35,772 nucleotides of DNA from Curtobacterium sp. VKM Ac-1376 (GTDB taxonomy: Bacteria > Actinomycetota > Actinomycetes > Actinomycetales > Microbacteriaceae): assembly GCF_015351025.1 (NCBI RefSeq), contig NZ_JADKRV010000012.1, forward strand, positions 1 through 35,772, read 5' to 3'. Made by a program: the position numbers and the translations under genes. Position 1 is the stretch's first letter. Each line of letters opens with the position of its first letter. This document shows positions 1-7,132 of this stretch, piece after piece. The notes under the pieces are model-generated. The model was not told the DNA's origin and did no database searches. It was given only the letters and a program-made list of their open reading frames with translations.

Positions 1-296
1 CCCGATACGCCTGGACTTGTCGCTGACGATCTCGAACCCGCATCGAACACCTCCGGAATCAGGTGTTGCGACGACCGGTTGAATACGGCCTGGCTGCCTC
101 GGTCCGAGTGGACCACCGTTCCTGATGGGTTCCGTCTGGAGACCGCCATCTGCAGTGCCGCGACGGCGAGCGAGGAACGCATCCGAGAGTCGATGGAGCA
201 GCCCACGATCCGTCGGGAGAACGCGTCCGTGACGGCGCACAGGTAGAGCTTGCCCTCGGCAGCAGTCCATTCCGTGGAACGCCACGGTGATGGTGT
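1..296 (-). pseudogene. IS3-family-type transposase fragment (rve/DDE core), degraded and cut by the window edge
   Basis: On the minus strand one frame reads WRSTEW, then AEGKLYLCAVTDAFSRRIVG, then VVHSDRGSQ. This is the DDE integrase core of IS3-group transposases: the aspartate of TDAFSRRIVG and the aspartate of HSDRGSQ would be the first two catalytic acids. The frame is closed upstream by a stop at 297-299, where an intact protein would continue with its N-terminal part. After HSDRGSQ it runs into sequence unlike the usual family continuation (AVFNRSSQHL...). Both features indicate a decayed or recombined element. The rest lies outside the window or is lost, and I saw no terminal inverted repeats. 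Function is probably gone. Confidence 0.65.
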
Positions 297-529
297 TCAT
301 CCCCACTGGCTCGTCACTGAGCAGCACCGACCCAGCGACTGCACCCGCTCGCACGTCGGGGAGTCGACCTCGTCCGCTTCCCCGAGAAGCAAGAGCAGGC
401 TGTTCGTGCGGCCCCTCAGCGAGGCAACCGACCACCGCTTCAGGCGCAAACCGTCACACAGTCTGCTGACAGGACACGTGAATCACTGACAACAAGCCTT
501 GTGGCTCGACACGAACCCTTCCGACCTGC
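297..529. other. Spacer between transposase remnant and tRNA-Arg, no supported gene
   Basis: The ORFs here are short, low-quality and have no ribosome binding site. The stretch probably contains the eroded 5' part of the transposase gene, because the minus strand leads directly into the WRSTEW frame, but no frame gives a recognisable protein. Confidence 0.4.
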
Positions 530-532
530 TGG

Positions 533-604
533 TGCCCCTGGAGGGACTCGAACCCCCAACCGTTTCCTTAGGACGGAACTGCTCTTCCATTGAGCTACAG
601 AGGC
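533..604 (-). tRNA. tRNA-Arg (anticodon CCU)
   Basis: The minus strand folds as a cloverleaf. The acceptor arms GCCTCTG and CAGGGGC pair with one G-U. The D arm is GCTC/GAGC, the anticodon loop GTCCTAA gives CCU (reads AGG), and the T arm is GGGGG-TTCGAGT-CCCTC. A CCA end is encoded just downstream (530-532). One anticodon-stem pair (the outermost) appears mismatched. The AGG-reading tRNA-Arg is a frequent integration target, which fits the transposase remnant beside it. Confidence 0.9.
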
Positions 605-617
605 TGGCCCGTCCACT

Positions 618-1721
618 CTAGCGGCGGAAGGGCCCGAGGCACGCGTGCAGCTCGTCGACGAACAGGTCGGGCTGCTCGAACGGCGCGAAGTGCCCACCGC
701 GGTCGAGTTCGTGGTGGTGCACGAGGTTCGTGGTGCGCTCGAGCCACTCCCGAGGTGCCCGCACGAGGTCGCCTGGGAAGATCGAGAACCCGGAGGGCAC
801 CTCGACCCGTCGTTCCAGCTGCTCCGCCGGGATCGCCGCGTTCGCGTGGTACATCCGCATCGCCGAACCGATCGTGGCGGTGGCCCAGTACTCGGTGAGC
901 AGCGCGAGGACCTCGTCGCGCGTGTAGACCGACCACAGGTCCCCGTCACAGTCGCTCCACGCCCGGAGCTTCTCGACGATCCAGGCGGCCAGCCCCGCGG
1001 GTGAGTCGTTCAGCCCGACGGCGGCGGTCTGCGGCTTCGTCCGGTGCAGCATCGCGTAGGCGCCCTCGGCCGTGCGCCACCGGTCGGTCGCGGCGACGAA
1101 CTCCCGCTCGGCCGCGGACAGCGTCGAAGGGTCGAGCCCCGGCCAGGCGAGCCCGCCGTCGATCCGGTGCACGGCGACGACGCGGTCGGGGTGGTCGAGC
1201 GCGAGGTACCGGGCCACGTGCGTGCCGATGTCCCCGCCGGAAACCGCGAACCGCTCGTACCCGAGCTCCGTCATCAACGTCGCCCACAGGCCGGCCACCT
1301 GCCGGGCGTCGAGCACCTGCGGCGGAGCGTCCGAGAAGCCGTACCCGGGCATGTCCGGCACGATGACGTCGTACCCGGCGGCGACGAGCATCGGCAGGAC
1401 CTTGCGGTACCGCCACCCGGAGTCCGGCCACCCGTGCGCGAGCAGGACCGGCAGGGCATCCGGCTGCGCAGCGTGGGCGTGCAGCACGTGGATGCCGATG
1501 CCGGCCACGACGACACGACGCGAGGGCAGCGCGGCCAGTTCAGCTCGGTGCGCGTCGAAGTCGAACCCGTCGGCCCAGTACTCGACGAGCGGACGCAGGA
1601 CGTCGAGGTCGACACCGAGCGACCACCCGACTCCGGCTGGCGCGTCCGGCCAGCGCGTCGCGCGCAACCGCGCGCGCAGGTCGTCGATGGTCGCGTCGTC
1701 GAGGTGCGGTGTCTCGCCCAT
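618..1721 (-). CDS. Epoxide hydrolase family protein (alpha/beta hydrolase with EHN domain)
   Basis: Predicted to hydrolyse epoxides or related esters in the cytosol. The N-terminal EHN-type region (DDLRARLRATRWPD) is followed by an alpha/beta hydrolase core with the oxyanion motif HGWPDS, the nucleophile elbow GGDIG (Asp nucleophile), and a late GGHFAPFEQP carrying the catalytic His. The length of about 367 residues is usual for the EHN group. I place the start at the ATG at 1721. A TAGCGT -10-like hexamer lies 7 nt before it, whereas an ATG at 1745 in the same frame would put that hexamer inside the gene. The substrate cannot be read from sequence. Confidence 0.85.
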   Translation of the reverse strand: MGETPHLDDATIDDLRARLRATRWPDAPAGVGWSLGVDLDVLRPLVEYWADGFDFDAHRAELAALPSRRVVVAGIGIHVLHAHAAQPDALPVLLAHGWPDSGWRYRKVLPMLVAAGYDVIVPDMPGYGFSDAPPQVLDARQVAGLWATLMTELGYERFAVSGGDIGTHVARYLALDHPDRVVAVHRIDGGLAWPGLDPSTLSAAEREFVAATDRWRTAEGAYAMLHRTKPQTAAVGLNDSPAGLAAWIVEKLRAWSDCDGDLWSVYTRDEVLALLTEYWATATIGSAMRMYHANAAIPAEQLERRVEVPSGFSIFPGDLVRAPREWLERTTNLVHHHELDRGGHFAPFEQPDLFVDELHACLGPFRR

Positions 1722-1728
1722 GTCGGTG

Positions 1729-1734
1729 ACGCTA
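1729..1734 (-). promoter_or_regulatory. Putative -10 element (TAGCGT) of the epoxide hydrolase gene
   Basis: TAGCGT fits the actinobacterial TANNNT -10 pattern and ends 7 nt before the ATG at 1721, so transcription would begin at or next to the start codon (leaderless). No convincing -35 is visible. Confidence 0.45.
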
Positions 1735-1750
1735 GCCAGCGCCACCGACA

Positions 1751-1798
1751 GACGGACGGGAGGCCCGTGGCGTGCCGTTCACGGGCCTCCCGTCCGTC
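1751..1798 (-). terminator. Terminator hairpin after the MFS transporter gene
   Basis: Perfect 19-bp inverted repeat (1751-1769 and 1780-1798) with a 10-nt loop, directly downstream of the minus-strand MFS gene. The arm begins GACGGACGGGAGGCCC and belongs to a family of similar hairpins in this window (see 26495 and 35706). There is no U tract, as is common in high-GC actinobacteria. Confidence 0.8.
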
Positions 1799-1807
1799 AG
1801 GTGGCGC

Positions 1808-2974
1808 TCACCGGGCACTCCGCTGCGGCAGCCGTGCTGCCGCAGCGGTACCGAGCAGGGCGACGACCGCGAACGCTGCGAACCCGAACGGCAGGGCGAT
1901 CGCGCTCCCGATGCCCCCGACGACCAGCGGGCCGATCGCGTCACCCGTCTCGCGACCCAGCTCCGCCGATCCCATGGTCCGCCCCAGCCGCTCCGGCGGT
2001 GTCGTGCCGGCGAGGTGTGCGAACGCGACCGGTGTGAGGACGGCCACTCCAGCACCCGCCAGGAGCGCGGCGATGAACAGGACGGCGACGGACGGTACGA
2101 CGGCGAGCAGCACGAACGCCGCCGCGACCGCACCCGTCCCGGCGACACCCGCCGCTGCGGTGCCGAGCTTCCCCTCGTCGTGGAGACGCCCCGCCACGGG
2201 CTGCACGAGCGAGGACGTCACGGCGAGCACCGCGACGGCCAGCGTGGACAGCAGCAGGGGGATCCCGGCCTCGTTGCCGAGCGCCGGCAGCATGCCGGTG
2301 AGCGCACCGATCGCGGCGCTGCCGACGGCGAGCACGACGACGGGCACGAGGAACTGCCGATCGGTCGCCGCACGGAGCATCACCGCGAACGTCGCCCGCT
2401 GCCGGGGCAGCGGTGTGATGCGCTCGACCCGGACCAGGACGGCGACCGCGGTGACGAGCGCCATCGCGACCAGCACCACGAACAGCCACCGCGTGCCCCC
2501 GAGGTGGACGACGACGGCACCGATGACCGGACCGCCGGCGTACCCGAGTCCCTTCCACGAGCCGTACCGTCCGAAGTAGGTGCCACGACGGTGCGCGGGG
2601 ACGAGTCGGGCCACCGCGGCCGAGGACGCCGGGGAGAATGCCGAGGCACCCGCTCCCTGCAGCAGGCGGGCCAACCCGAGCCAGAACGGCCCGGTGCCGA
2701 ACACACCGATGAGCGACGCCGCCGCGAACACGACCAGCCCGCCGACGATCACCGGTCGTGGGCCGATCCGGTCGGACAGGGCACCGAAGACGGGCTTCAG
2801 GATCAGCTCCGCGACGTCGTAGAGCGCGAGGAACACCCCGAGCCACGCGAGGCTCAGCCCGAGCGCGAGGTGCTCACCGCCGACCGCGGCAGCGATGCCG
2901 TTCGCGCCGAACGCGGTGACGAACCCCGCGGCGTAGAGGGGACCGAGCCGTGGGGGCGTTCGCTGTGACGTCAC
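1808..2974 (-). CDS. Major facilitator superfamily (MFS) transporter
   Basis: A 388-residue hydrophobic protein with about 12 membrane segments in two halves. The cytoplasmic loop between TM2 and TM3 has the MFS motif A signature FGALSDRIGPRPV, and GRYGSWKGLGYAGGP is typical of drug:proton antiporters of the DHA1 type. It probably exports small molecules by proton antiport; the substrate is unknown. The GTG start at 2974 has an AGGG-like ribosome binding site and lies inside a 12-bp palindrome (2964-2975). The gene follows the HNH endonuclease gene on the same strand with a 61-nt gap, so co-transcription is possible. Confidence 0.88.
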   Translation of the reverse strand: MTSQRTPPRLGPLYAAGFVTAFGANGIAAAVGGEHLALGLSLAWLGVFLALYDVAELILKPVFGALSDRIGPRPVIVGGLVVFAAASLIGVFGTGPFWLGLARLLQGAGASAFSPASSAAVARLVPAHRRGTYFGRYGSWKGLGYAGGPVIGAVVVHLGGTRWLFVVLVAMALVTAVAVLVRVERITPLPRQRATFAVMLRAATDRQFLVPVVVLAVGSAAIGALTGMLPALGNEAGIPLLLSTLAVAVLAVTSSLVQPVAGRLHDEGKLGTAAAGVAGTGAVAAAFVLLAVVPSVAVLFIAALLAGAGVAVLTPVAFAHLAGTTPPERLGRTMGSAELGRETGDAIGPLVVGGIGSAIALPFGFAAFAVVALLGTAAAARLPQRSAR

Positions 2975-2975
2975 A
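2964..2975. promoter_or_regulatory. 12-bp palindrome TGTGACGTCACA over the MFS start codon
   Basis: A perfect palindrome containing TGACGTCA overlaps the GTG start of the transporter. Its position would let a bound dimeric regulator block initiation. No regulator is encoded next door and no second copy was seen nearby, so its role is inferred. Confidence 0.3.
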
Positions 2976-3035
2976 CAGCAACCCTGGCGGACGCCGACGG
3001 CGAAGGCCAGCGACCGCCAGTGCGCGGCGCAGGTG

Positions 3036-3530
3036 CTACGCGGCCACCAGGTACTCGTCCCACTCCGCCTGGGGCCGCTCGATGCCGCGCACGACCCACG
3101 AGGACCCGTGCGGCACCTTCGGCGGGAACCGGAGGCGCCAGCCCATCTCCTGCGGGGTGCGGTCCCCCTTGGTGTTGTTGCAGGCCAAGCAGCAGGCCAC
3201 CAGGTTCTCCCACGAGTCCTGGCCCCCGCGGGACCTCGGCTGCACGTGGTCGATCGTCGTGGCGTGCCGACCGCAGTAGGCGCAGCGGTTGCCGTCGCGC
3301 CTGAGGACTCCGCGGCGCGACACCGGCACGAGCCTGGAGTGCGGGATGCGGACGTAGCGGGTGAGGATGATGACCGACGGGCGGTCGTAGCTCGAGGTCG
3401 ATCCGGTGACCGGGTGGTCGACGTCGGCAGCGACGATCGCCGCCTTCTGGTTCATGACCAGCACGAGGGCTCGGCGGAACGAGATCACCGCGAGGGGCTC
3501 GTAACCGGCGTTGAGGACGAGAGTGCGCAT
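3036..3530 (-). CDS. HNH endonuclease
   Basis: A 164-residue protein. The C-terminal half carries a complete HNH module: CAYCG (first zinc Cys pair), TIDHVQPRSRGG (catalytic DH), NLVACCLACNNTKGDRTP (second Cys pair and the Asn/Lys tail). The N-terminal part (RTLVLNAGYEPLAVISFRRA) is the usual beginning of the actinobacterial McrA-like HNH family, often found as a housekeeping gene of unknown role. The start at 3530 is chosen because this N-terminus is conserved in the family and AAGGGAA precedes it. An upstream ORF with its own terminator (3636-3761) lies on the same strand. Confidence 0.88.
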   Translation of the reverse strand: MRTLVLNAGYEPLAVISFRRALVLVMNQKAAIVAADVDHPVTGSTSSYDRPSVIILTRYVRIPHSRLVPVSRRGVLRRDGNRCAYCGRHATTIDHVQPRSRGGQDSWENLVACCLACNNTKGDRTPQEMGWRLRFPPKVPHGSSWVVRGIERPQAEWDEYLVAA

Positions 3531-3635
3531 GGGTTCCCTTCCGACGTGCCTGGACGGCTTCCAGGCGCTGCGGGTGCGTCGGACCGACGACGACGAACCG
3601 GTGACCACGACCTGCTCACACCCCTGGAACCACGA

Positions 3636-3663
3636 AGAGCACCACCCGGATGGGTAGTGCTCT
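3636..3663 (-). terminator. Terminator/attenuator hairpin between the 31-aa ORF and the HNH gene
   Basis: A 12-bp stem with one imperfect pair (3636-3647 with 3652-3663) and a 4-nt loop. It begins 2 nt after the stop codon of the small ORF and about 105 nt before the HNH start, on the same strand. Confidence 0.65.
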
Positions 3664-3665
3664 CG

Positions 3666-3761
3666 TCATGCAGGGGCGTGCTCGTGCACGCAGGCTGTGC
3701 TCGACCATATGTCGACACGCGCGCGCCGACCCATGGTGCGGGTCGTGCGGAACGTCGACAT
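3666..3761 (-). CDS. Small ORF, 31 aa, possible leader peptide
   Basis: ATG at 3761, stop at 3666. It has a strong ribosome binding site (AGGAG, 6 nt before the ATG). The peptide starts MSTFRTTRTMGRRARVD and ends WSSTACVHEHAPA: a basic front and a short Cys/His-containing tail. It has no membrane segment and no run of a single amino acid that would suggest classical amino-acid attenuation. The stop codon abuts a terminator hairpin and the HNH gene follows. I do not recognise a family. It could be a small protein in its own right or a regulatory leader. Confidence 0.45.
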   Translation of the reverse strand: MSTFRTTRTMGRRARVDIWSSTACVHEHAPA

Positions 3762-3802
3762 GAGGGTCTCCTGTTCGCGCCGGTGCGGGCCGGTGCTCCG
3801 TC

Positions 3803-3808
3803 AGGTTA
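3803..3808 (-). promoter_or_regulatory. Putative -10 element (TAACCT) for the 31-aa ORF
   Basis: TAACCT fits TANNNT and lies about 40 nt before the small ORF, leaving room for a short leader with the AGGAG site. It sits in an 8-bp palindrome GGTTAACC. The -35 position would fall in the NlpC/P60 terminator, so the call is weak. Confidence 0.25.
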
Positions 3809-3815
3809 ACCCAGA

Positions 3816-3848
3816 AACCGGCCCGGCACGAGAGTGCGCGGGCCGGTT
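3816..3848 (-). terminator. Terminator of the NlpC/P60 gene
   Basis: A 10-bp perfect GC-rich stem (AACCGGCCCG with CGGGCCGGTT) around a 13-nt loop, 37 nt downstream of the NlpC/P60 stop on the minus strand. Confidence 0.8.
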
Positions 3849-3884
3849 CGGGTGAAGTTCACACGCCGTCAGGGCCAGTGGCCG

Positions 3885-4856
3885 TCAGATGCCGAACCGG
3901 ACGATGTGGTAGTCGCTGGTCCAGATCGGGCGGATCTGCACGGAGCCACCGGGCTTCGGGGCGTCCATGATCATGCCGTTGCCCATGTAGAAGCCGTCGT
4001 GCGCCTCGTTGTTGAAGATCACGACGTCACCGGGCTGCGCCTCGGACTCGGGGATCGTGGTGCCCGCCTGGTCCTGCAGTGGCACCGAGTGCGCCAGGTT
4101 GATGCCGTACTGGGCGTACACGAACATGATGAAGCCGGAGCAGTCGAAGCCCGACGGGTCGGCGCCGCCGAACACGTACGGGGTGCCGATGTACTGCTCG
4201 GCGGTCGCGACGACGGCCGGCAGTGAGAACGGGGTGTCGGCGGCGGTGGCGCTGGCCGCGTACTCGGACGCCGACGGCCCGGTGTAGGACGCGTACTGCT
4301 CCGCGGTCGCGGCACGGGCGGCCTCCGTCTCGGATGCCTGCTCCTCGGCTGCCTCCGCCTCGGCGGCTTGGTCGTCCGCCGCCTGCTTCGCGGCCTCCTC
4401 GGCGTCGAGGGTGGCGGTCGAGGTCGCGCCGTAGCCGTCGCGGCTCGTGTCCGCCAGCGCGACGGCGTCCGACACCGACAGCTCCTGGCTCTCCGTCGTG
4501 CGGACCTGGCGCTGCGCGTTCGCTGCGTCGGTGGCGGTGCTCGCGGTCGTCGCGGCGAAGGCCGGGGCCACCGCGACGGTGCCGAACATGCCGGCGGCGA
4601 CGGTGAGGACGACCGGCGCGAGGAACCTGCGCTTGCGCGACCTCGAGCTCGCCTTGGCGGCACTCGCGGCGACGGCGGCCTGTGCGGCACGGCGGCCGCC
4701 GGGGAGCGGGGCGGAGCGGACCGGGACGACCTTGCGGGTCTGGCGTCCTTCGGCGTCGCGGGCAGCCCGCCGGGTGAGCGGGGCGTCGGTGGCGTTCGCG
4801 GTGTTCGTCGGGTTCGCGGGCGTCTGGTCGTCCGCGGCGGTACCGGTCTGCGTCAA
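3885..4856 (-). CDS. NlpC/P60 family peptidoglycan hydrolase, membrane-anchored or secreted
   Basis: Predicted cell-wall endopeptidase acting outside the membrane. A basic N-terminal segment (SRSRKRRF) precedes one hydrophobic stretch ending APAFA, a signal peptide or anchor. An Ala/Glu-rich, probably helical linker follows, then the NlpC/P60 domain with the catalytic Cys in FDCSGF, the motif QPGDVVIFNN and His in EAHDGFYMG. The start is uncertain. A TTG at 4856 has GGAG 9 nt upstream and gives 323 aa. An in-frame ATG at 4919 would add 21 residues, but it lies in what looks like structured leader RNA. The gene follows the metal repressor gene on the same strand after a 240-nt gap with regulatory features. 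Confidence 0.85.
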   Translation of the reverse strand: MTQTGTAADDQTPANPTNTANATDAPLTRRAARDAEGRQTRKVVPVRSAPLPGGRRAAQAAVAASAAKASSRSRKRRFLAPVVLTVAAGMFGTVAVAPAFAATTASTATDAANAQRQVRTTESQELSVSDAVALADTSRDGYGATSTATLDAEEAAKQAADDQAAEAEAAEEQASETEAARAATAEQYASYTGPSASEYAASATAADTPFSLPAVVATAEQYIGTPYVFGGADPSGFDCSGFIMFVYAQYGINLAHSVPLQDQAGTTIPESEAQPGDVVIFNNEAHDGFYMGNGMIMDAPKPGGSVQIRPIWTSDYHIVRFGI

Positions 4857-5025
4857 GAGGTGGGTCTCCGGCGTCTCGTCATCACGCTGCCGTGGGTGTC
4901 CGGCAGTGTGCAACCCCATCCGTTCGTCATCGTTTCCGATCGAGGCAGGAGACGGGTTCGAGACGTCCTGCCACGGGTCTCCGGCTCAGGGGCAGCGCGG
5001 GGACTCGTCGAGTTTAGGGAGCCGT
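4857..5025 (-). promoter_or_regulatory. Structured 5' leader of the NlpC/P60 gene, candidate ydaO-type (c-di-AMP) riboswitch
   Basis: About 170 nt of untranslated leader precede the preferred TTG start. It contains GAGCCGGAGACCCGTGGC and, near the start codon, a hairpin CTGCCG-gacaccca-CGGCAG followed by GCGTGATGACGAGACGCC. These resemble, loosely, the conserved GAGC-GG-GGACCCA and CAGCTAACCTCG-AGGCG blocks of ydaO/yuaA riboswitches. That class commonly precedes NlpC/P60 and rpf cell-wall genes in actinobacteria. The match was made by eye and is imperfect; a GGGGTGAATC block is not clearly present. Confidence 0.35.
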
Positions 5026-5072
5026 CGTTACCGTGTCGAGATCAAACGCGCCCTTGGTAACGAATCGGTAAA
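5026..5072 (-). promoter_or_regulatory. GTTACC repeats upstream of NlpC/P60 (possible MtrA-type operator)
   Basis: On the minus strand TTTACC-n5-GTTACC forms a direct repeat with an 11-bp period (5056-5072). An inverted copy GGTAACG (5026-5032) makes a 7-bp inverted repeat with it. Tandem GTTAC-like hexamers spaced by one helical turn are the type of site bound by OmpR-family regulators such as MtrA, which controls nlpC and rpf genes in other actinobacteria. The assignment is inferred. Confidence 0.35.
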
Positions 5073-5097
5073 GACTCTCAGGGAGGACCAGGAACGG

Positions 5098-5793
5098 TCA
5101 GGCCCGCTCGATGTACACGTGCTGAGCGACCTCCGACGGGAGCTCGATCCCGGCGTCTTCACCCTCGACGCGGACCGCGACGTACGCCCCGGCGCGCTGC
5201 ACGCTCGCCACACGGCCGGGCATGACGCCGGCCGTCCGCAGCTGGTGGAGGAGTTCGGGCTCGAACTGCACGGGCTCACCGAGGCGGCGGATGACCCCGG
5301 TCGCGACGGCATCGGTGCCCTCGGTCGCGGCGACGATGTTCTGCACTCCGTCGAGGAACCCTGCCGCGGTGGGGCCACCGATCTCGGCGAGGCCGGGGAT
5401 CGGGTTGCCGTACGGCGACTCGGTGGGGTTGCCGAGCATCTCGAGCAGACGGACCTCCACCTGCTCGCTCATGACGTGTTCCCAGCGGCAGGCCTCGTCG
5501 TGGACGAACGCCCAGTCGAGTCCGATGACGTCGGCGAGCAGGCGCTCGGCCAGACGGTGCTTCCGCATGACGTGGGTGGCGCGCGAACGGCCCTCGTCGG
5601 TGAGCTCCAGGTGCCGGTCACCGGAGACGACGACCAGACCGTCGCGCTCCATCCGGGCGATGGTCTGGGAGACCGTCGGGCCCGAGTGGCCGAGGCGCTC
5701 GGAGATGCGCGCGCGCAACGGCACGATCGCCTCTTCCTCCAAGTCGAGGATGGTGCGCAGGTACATCTCCGTGGTGTCGACGAGATCGGTCAC
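5098..5793 (-). CDS. DtxR/IdeR-type metal-dependent transcriptional repressor
   Basis: 231 residues, like IdeR. It has an N-terminal winged helix (residues about 5-70), a metal-binding and dimerisation domain (about 75-140) and a C-terminal SH3-like domain. The ligands line up with DtxR numbering: Met10, Cys102, Glu105, His106 for one site and His79, Glu83, His98 for the other. Met10 and Cys102 are the iron-type signature; MntR-type proteins have Asp and Glu there. An Fe(II)-responsive repressor is therefore more likely than a manganese regulator. The GTG start at 5793 has AGGCGG upstream; earlier in-frame starts would add a low-quality, unrelated N-terminus. Divergent from serC. Confidence 0.88.
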   Translation of the reverse strand: MTDLVDTTEMYLRTILDLEEEAIVPLRARISERLGHSGPTVSQTIARMERDGLVVVSGDRHLELTDEGRSRATHVMRKHRLAERLLADVIGLDWAFVHDEACRWEHVMSEQVEVRLLEMLGNPTESPYGNPIPGLAEIGGPTAAGFLDGVQNIVAATEGTDAVATGVIRRLGEPVQFEPELLHQLRTAGVMPGRVASVQRAGAYVAVRVEGEDAGIELPSEVAQHVYIERA

Positions 5794-5922
5794 GGTCCGC
5801 CTCTCATGTCTGGGCCCAGCGGCCACCACACTACTTGTTCGGACCGACGAACACCGCCCGGCGCCCGGCACCCGCGAGAACGGGTCATCGCGCGCGGCCC
5901 GGGACGGTGCGATCGCCGTCGG

Positions 5923-5928
5923 TAGGAT
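5923..5928 (+). promoter_or_regulatory. Putative -10 element (TAGGAT) of serC
   Basis: TAGGAT ends 6 nt before the serC ATG. Transcription would start on or beside the first codon, and no other clear ribosome binding site is present. This suggests a leaderless mRNA. Confidence 0.5.
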
Positions 5929-5934
5929 CGGCGC

Positions 5935-7050
5935 ATGGCAGACATCGTCATCCCGGCCGAACTCCTCCCCACCGACGGTCGCTTCGGCTGCGGCCCGTCG
6001 AAGATCCGCGGCGCACAGCTCGAGTCCCTCGTGACACGCGGCGCCACGATCCTCGGCACGTCGCACCGCCAGAAGCCCGTGAAGGACCTGGTCGGCAGCG
6101 TCCGCTCAGGCCTCGCCGACCTGTTCCGCATCCCCGAGGGGTACGAGGTCGTCCTCGGCAACGGCGGTTCGACCGCGTTCTGGGACGCCGCCGCGTTCGG
6201 GCTCATCGAGCACCGCGCCGAGAACCTGTCGTTCGGCGAGTTCGGGTCGAAGTTCGCGAAGGCCGCTGCGGCCCCGTGGCTCGAGGCGCCGCACGTGGTC
6301 GAGGCGCCGGGCGGTTCGCTCGCCGCGCTCGAGCCGGTCGAGGGCGTCGACGTCTACGCCTACCCCCACAACGAGACCTCGACGGGTGTCATGGCACCCG
6401 TCGTCCGCGCGGTCGGCGACCCCGGTGCGCTCACGGTCGTGGACGCGACCAGCGCCGCCGGTGGTGCACTGTTCGACGTCAGCGCGACCGACGTCTACTA
6501 CTTCGCACCACAGAAGAACTTCGCTTCGGACGGCGGCCTCTGGCTCGCGCTGCTCTCCCCGGCCGCGATCGAGCGGATCGAGCGGATCGCCGCCTCCGGC
6601 CGGTACATCCCGGAGTTCCTGTCGCTCAAGAACGCCGTCGACAACTCGCGGCTGAACCAGACGCTGAACACCCCGGCGATCTCGACCCTGCTGCTCCTCG
6701 ACGAGCAGGTGCGCTGGATGAACGAGTCCGGCGGGCTGCAGTGGGCAGACCTCCGCACGAAGACCTCGTCCTCGACCATCTACGACTGGGCCGAGTCCGT
6801 CGACTTCGCGACCCCGTTCGTCACCGACCCCGCCGCTCGGTCACAGGTCGTCGCCACGATCGACCTCGACGACTCGATCGACGCGAAGGCCGTCGCCGCG
6901 ACCCTGCGCGCGAACGGCATCGTCGACACGGAGCCGTACCGGAAGCTCGGACGCAACCAGCTGCGCGTCGCGACCTTCACGGCGATCGACCCCGACGATG
7001 TCGCGAAGCTCGTGCGCGCGATCGCCTTCACGGTCGACGCCCTGCGCTGA
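5935..7050 (+). CDS. serC: Phosphoserine transaminase (serine biosynthesis)
   Basis: Cytosolic PLP enzyme converting 3-phosphohydroxypyruvate and glutamate to phosphoserine and 2-oxoglutarate. The 371-residue protein is of the actinobacterial SerC type. Visible features are FGCGPSK at the start, GNGGSTAFWD, the PLP-ring Asp170 in VVDATSAAGG, and the Schiff-base lysine in YYFAPQKNFASDGG (Lys194). HRQKPVKDLVG is the usual substrate-binding loop. It is divergent from the DtxR-type regulator gene and followed by a perfect bidirectional terminator, so it is probably transcribed alone. Confidence 0.95.
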   Translation: MADIVIPAELLPTDGRFGCGPSKIRGAQLESLVTRGATILGTSHRQKPVKDLVGSVRSGLADLFRIPEGYEVVLGNGGSTAFWDAAAFGLIEHRAENLSFGEFGSKFAKAAAAPWLEAPHVVEAPGGSLAALEPVEGVDVYAYPHNETSTGVMAPVVRAVGDPGALTVVDATSAAGGALFDVSATDVYYFAPQKNFASDGGLWLALLSPAAIERIERIAASGRYIPEFLSLKNAVDNSRLNQTLNTPAISTLLLLDEQVRWMNESGGLQWADLRTKTSSSTIYDWAESVDFATPFVTDPAARSQVVATIDLDDSIDAKAVAATLRANGIVDTEPYRKLGRNQLRVATFTAIDPDDVAKLVRAIAFTVDALR

Positions 7051-7075
7051 CCGGGCGGTCCAGCCCCAGGACGAG

Positions 7076-7117
7076 AACGGGCACAGCACCACGGGATCCC
7101 GTGGTGCTGTGCCCGTT
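7076..7117. terminator. 42-bp perfect palindrome, bidirectional terminator between serC and the DUF3027 gene
   Basis: A self-complementary 21+21 bp palindrome centred on GGATCC, beginning AACGGGCACAGC, lies between convergent genes. It can terminate serC on the plus strand and the DUF3027 gene on the minus strand. Confidence 0.85.
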
Positions 7118-7132
7118 CGTCGGTCCGACGTG

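Noticed and set aside
1044..2579. Long plus-strand frame over the epoxide hydrolase and MFS genes
   Set aside because: Low-complexity Arg/Pro/Ser/Ala shadow frame; both opposite-strand genes have clear family motifs.
3800..3818. Possible DtxR/IdeR iron box around AGGTTAACC
   Set aside because: Only about half of the 19 consensus positions match, and the right half is absent.
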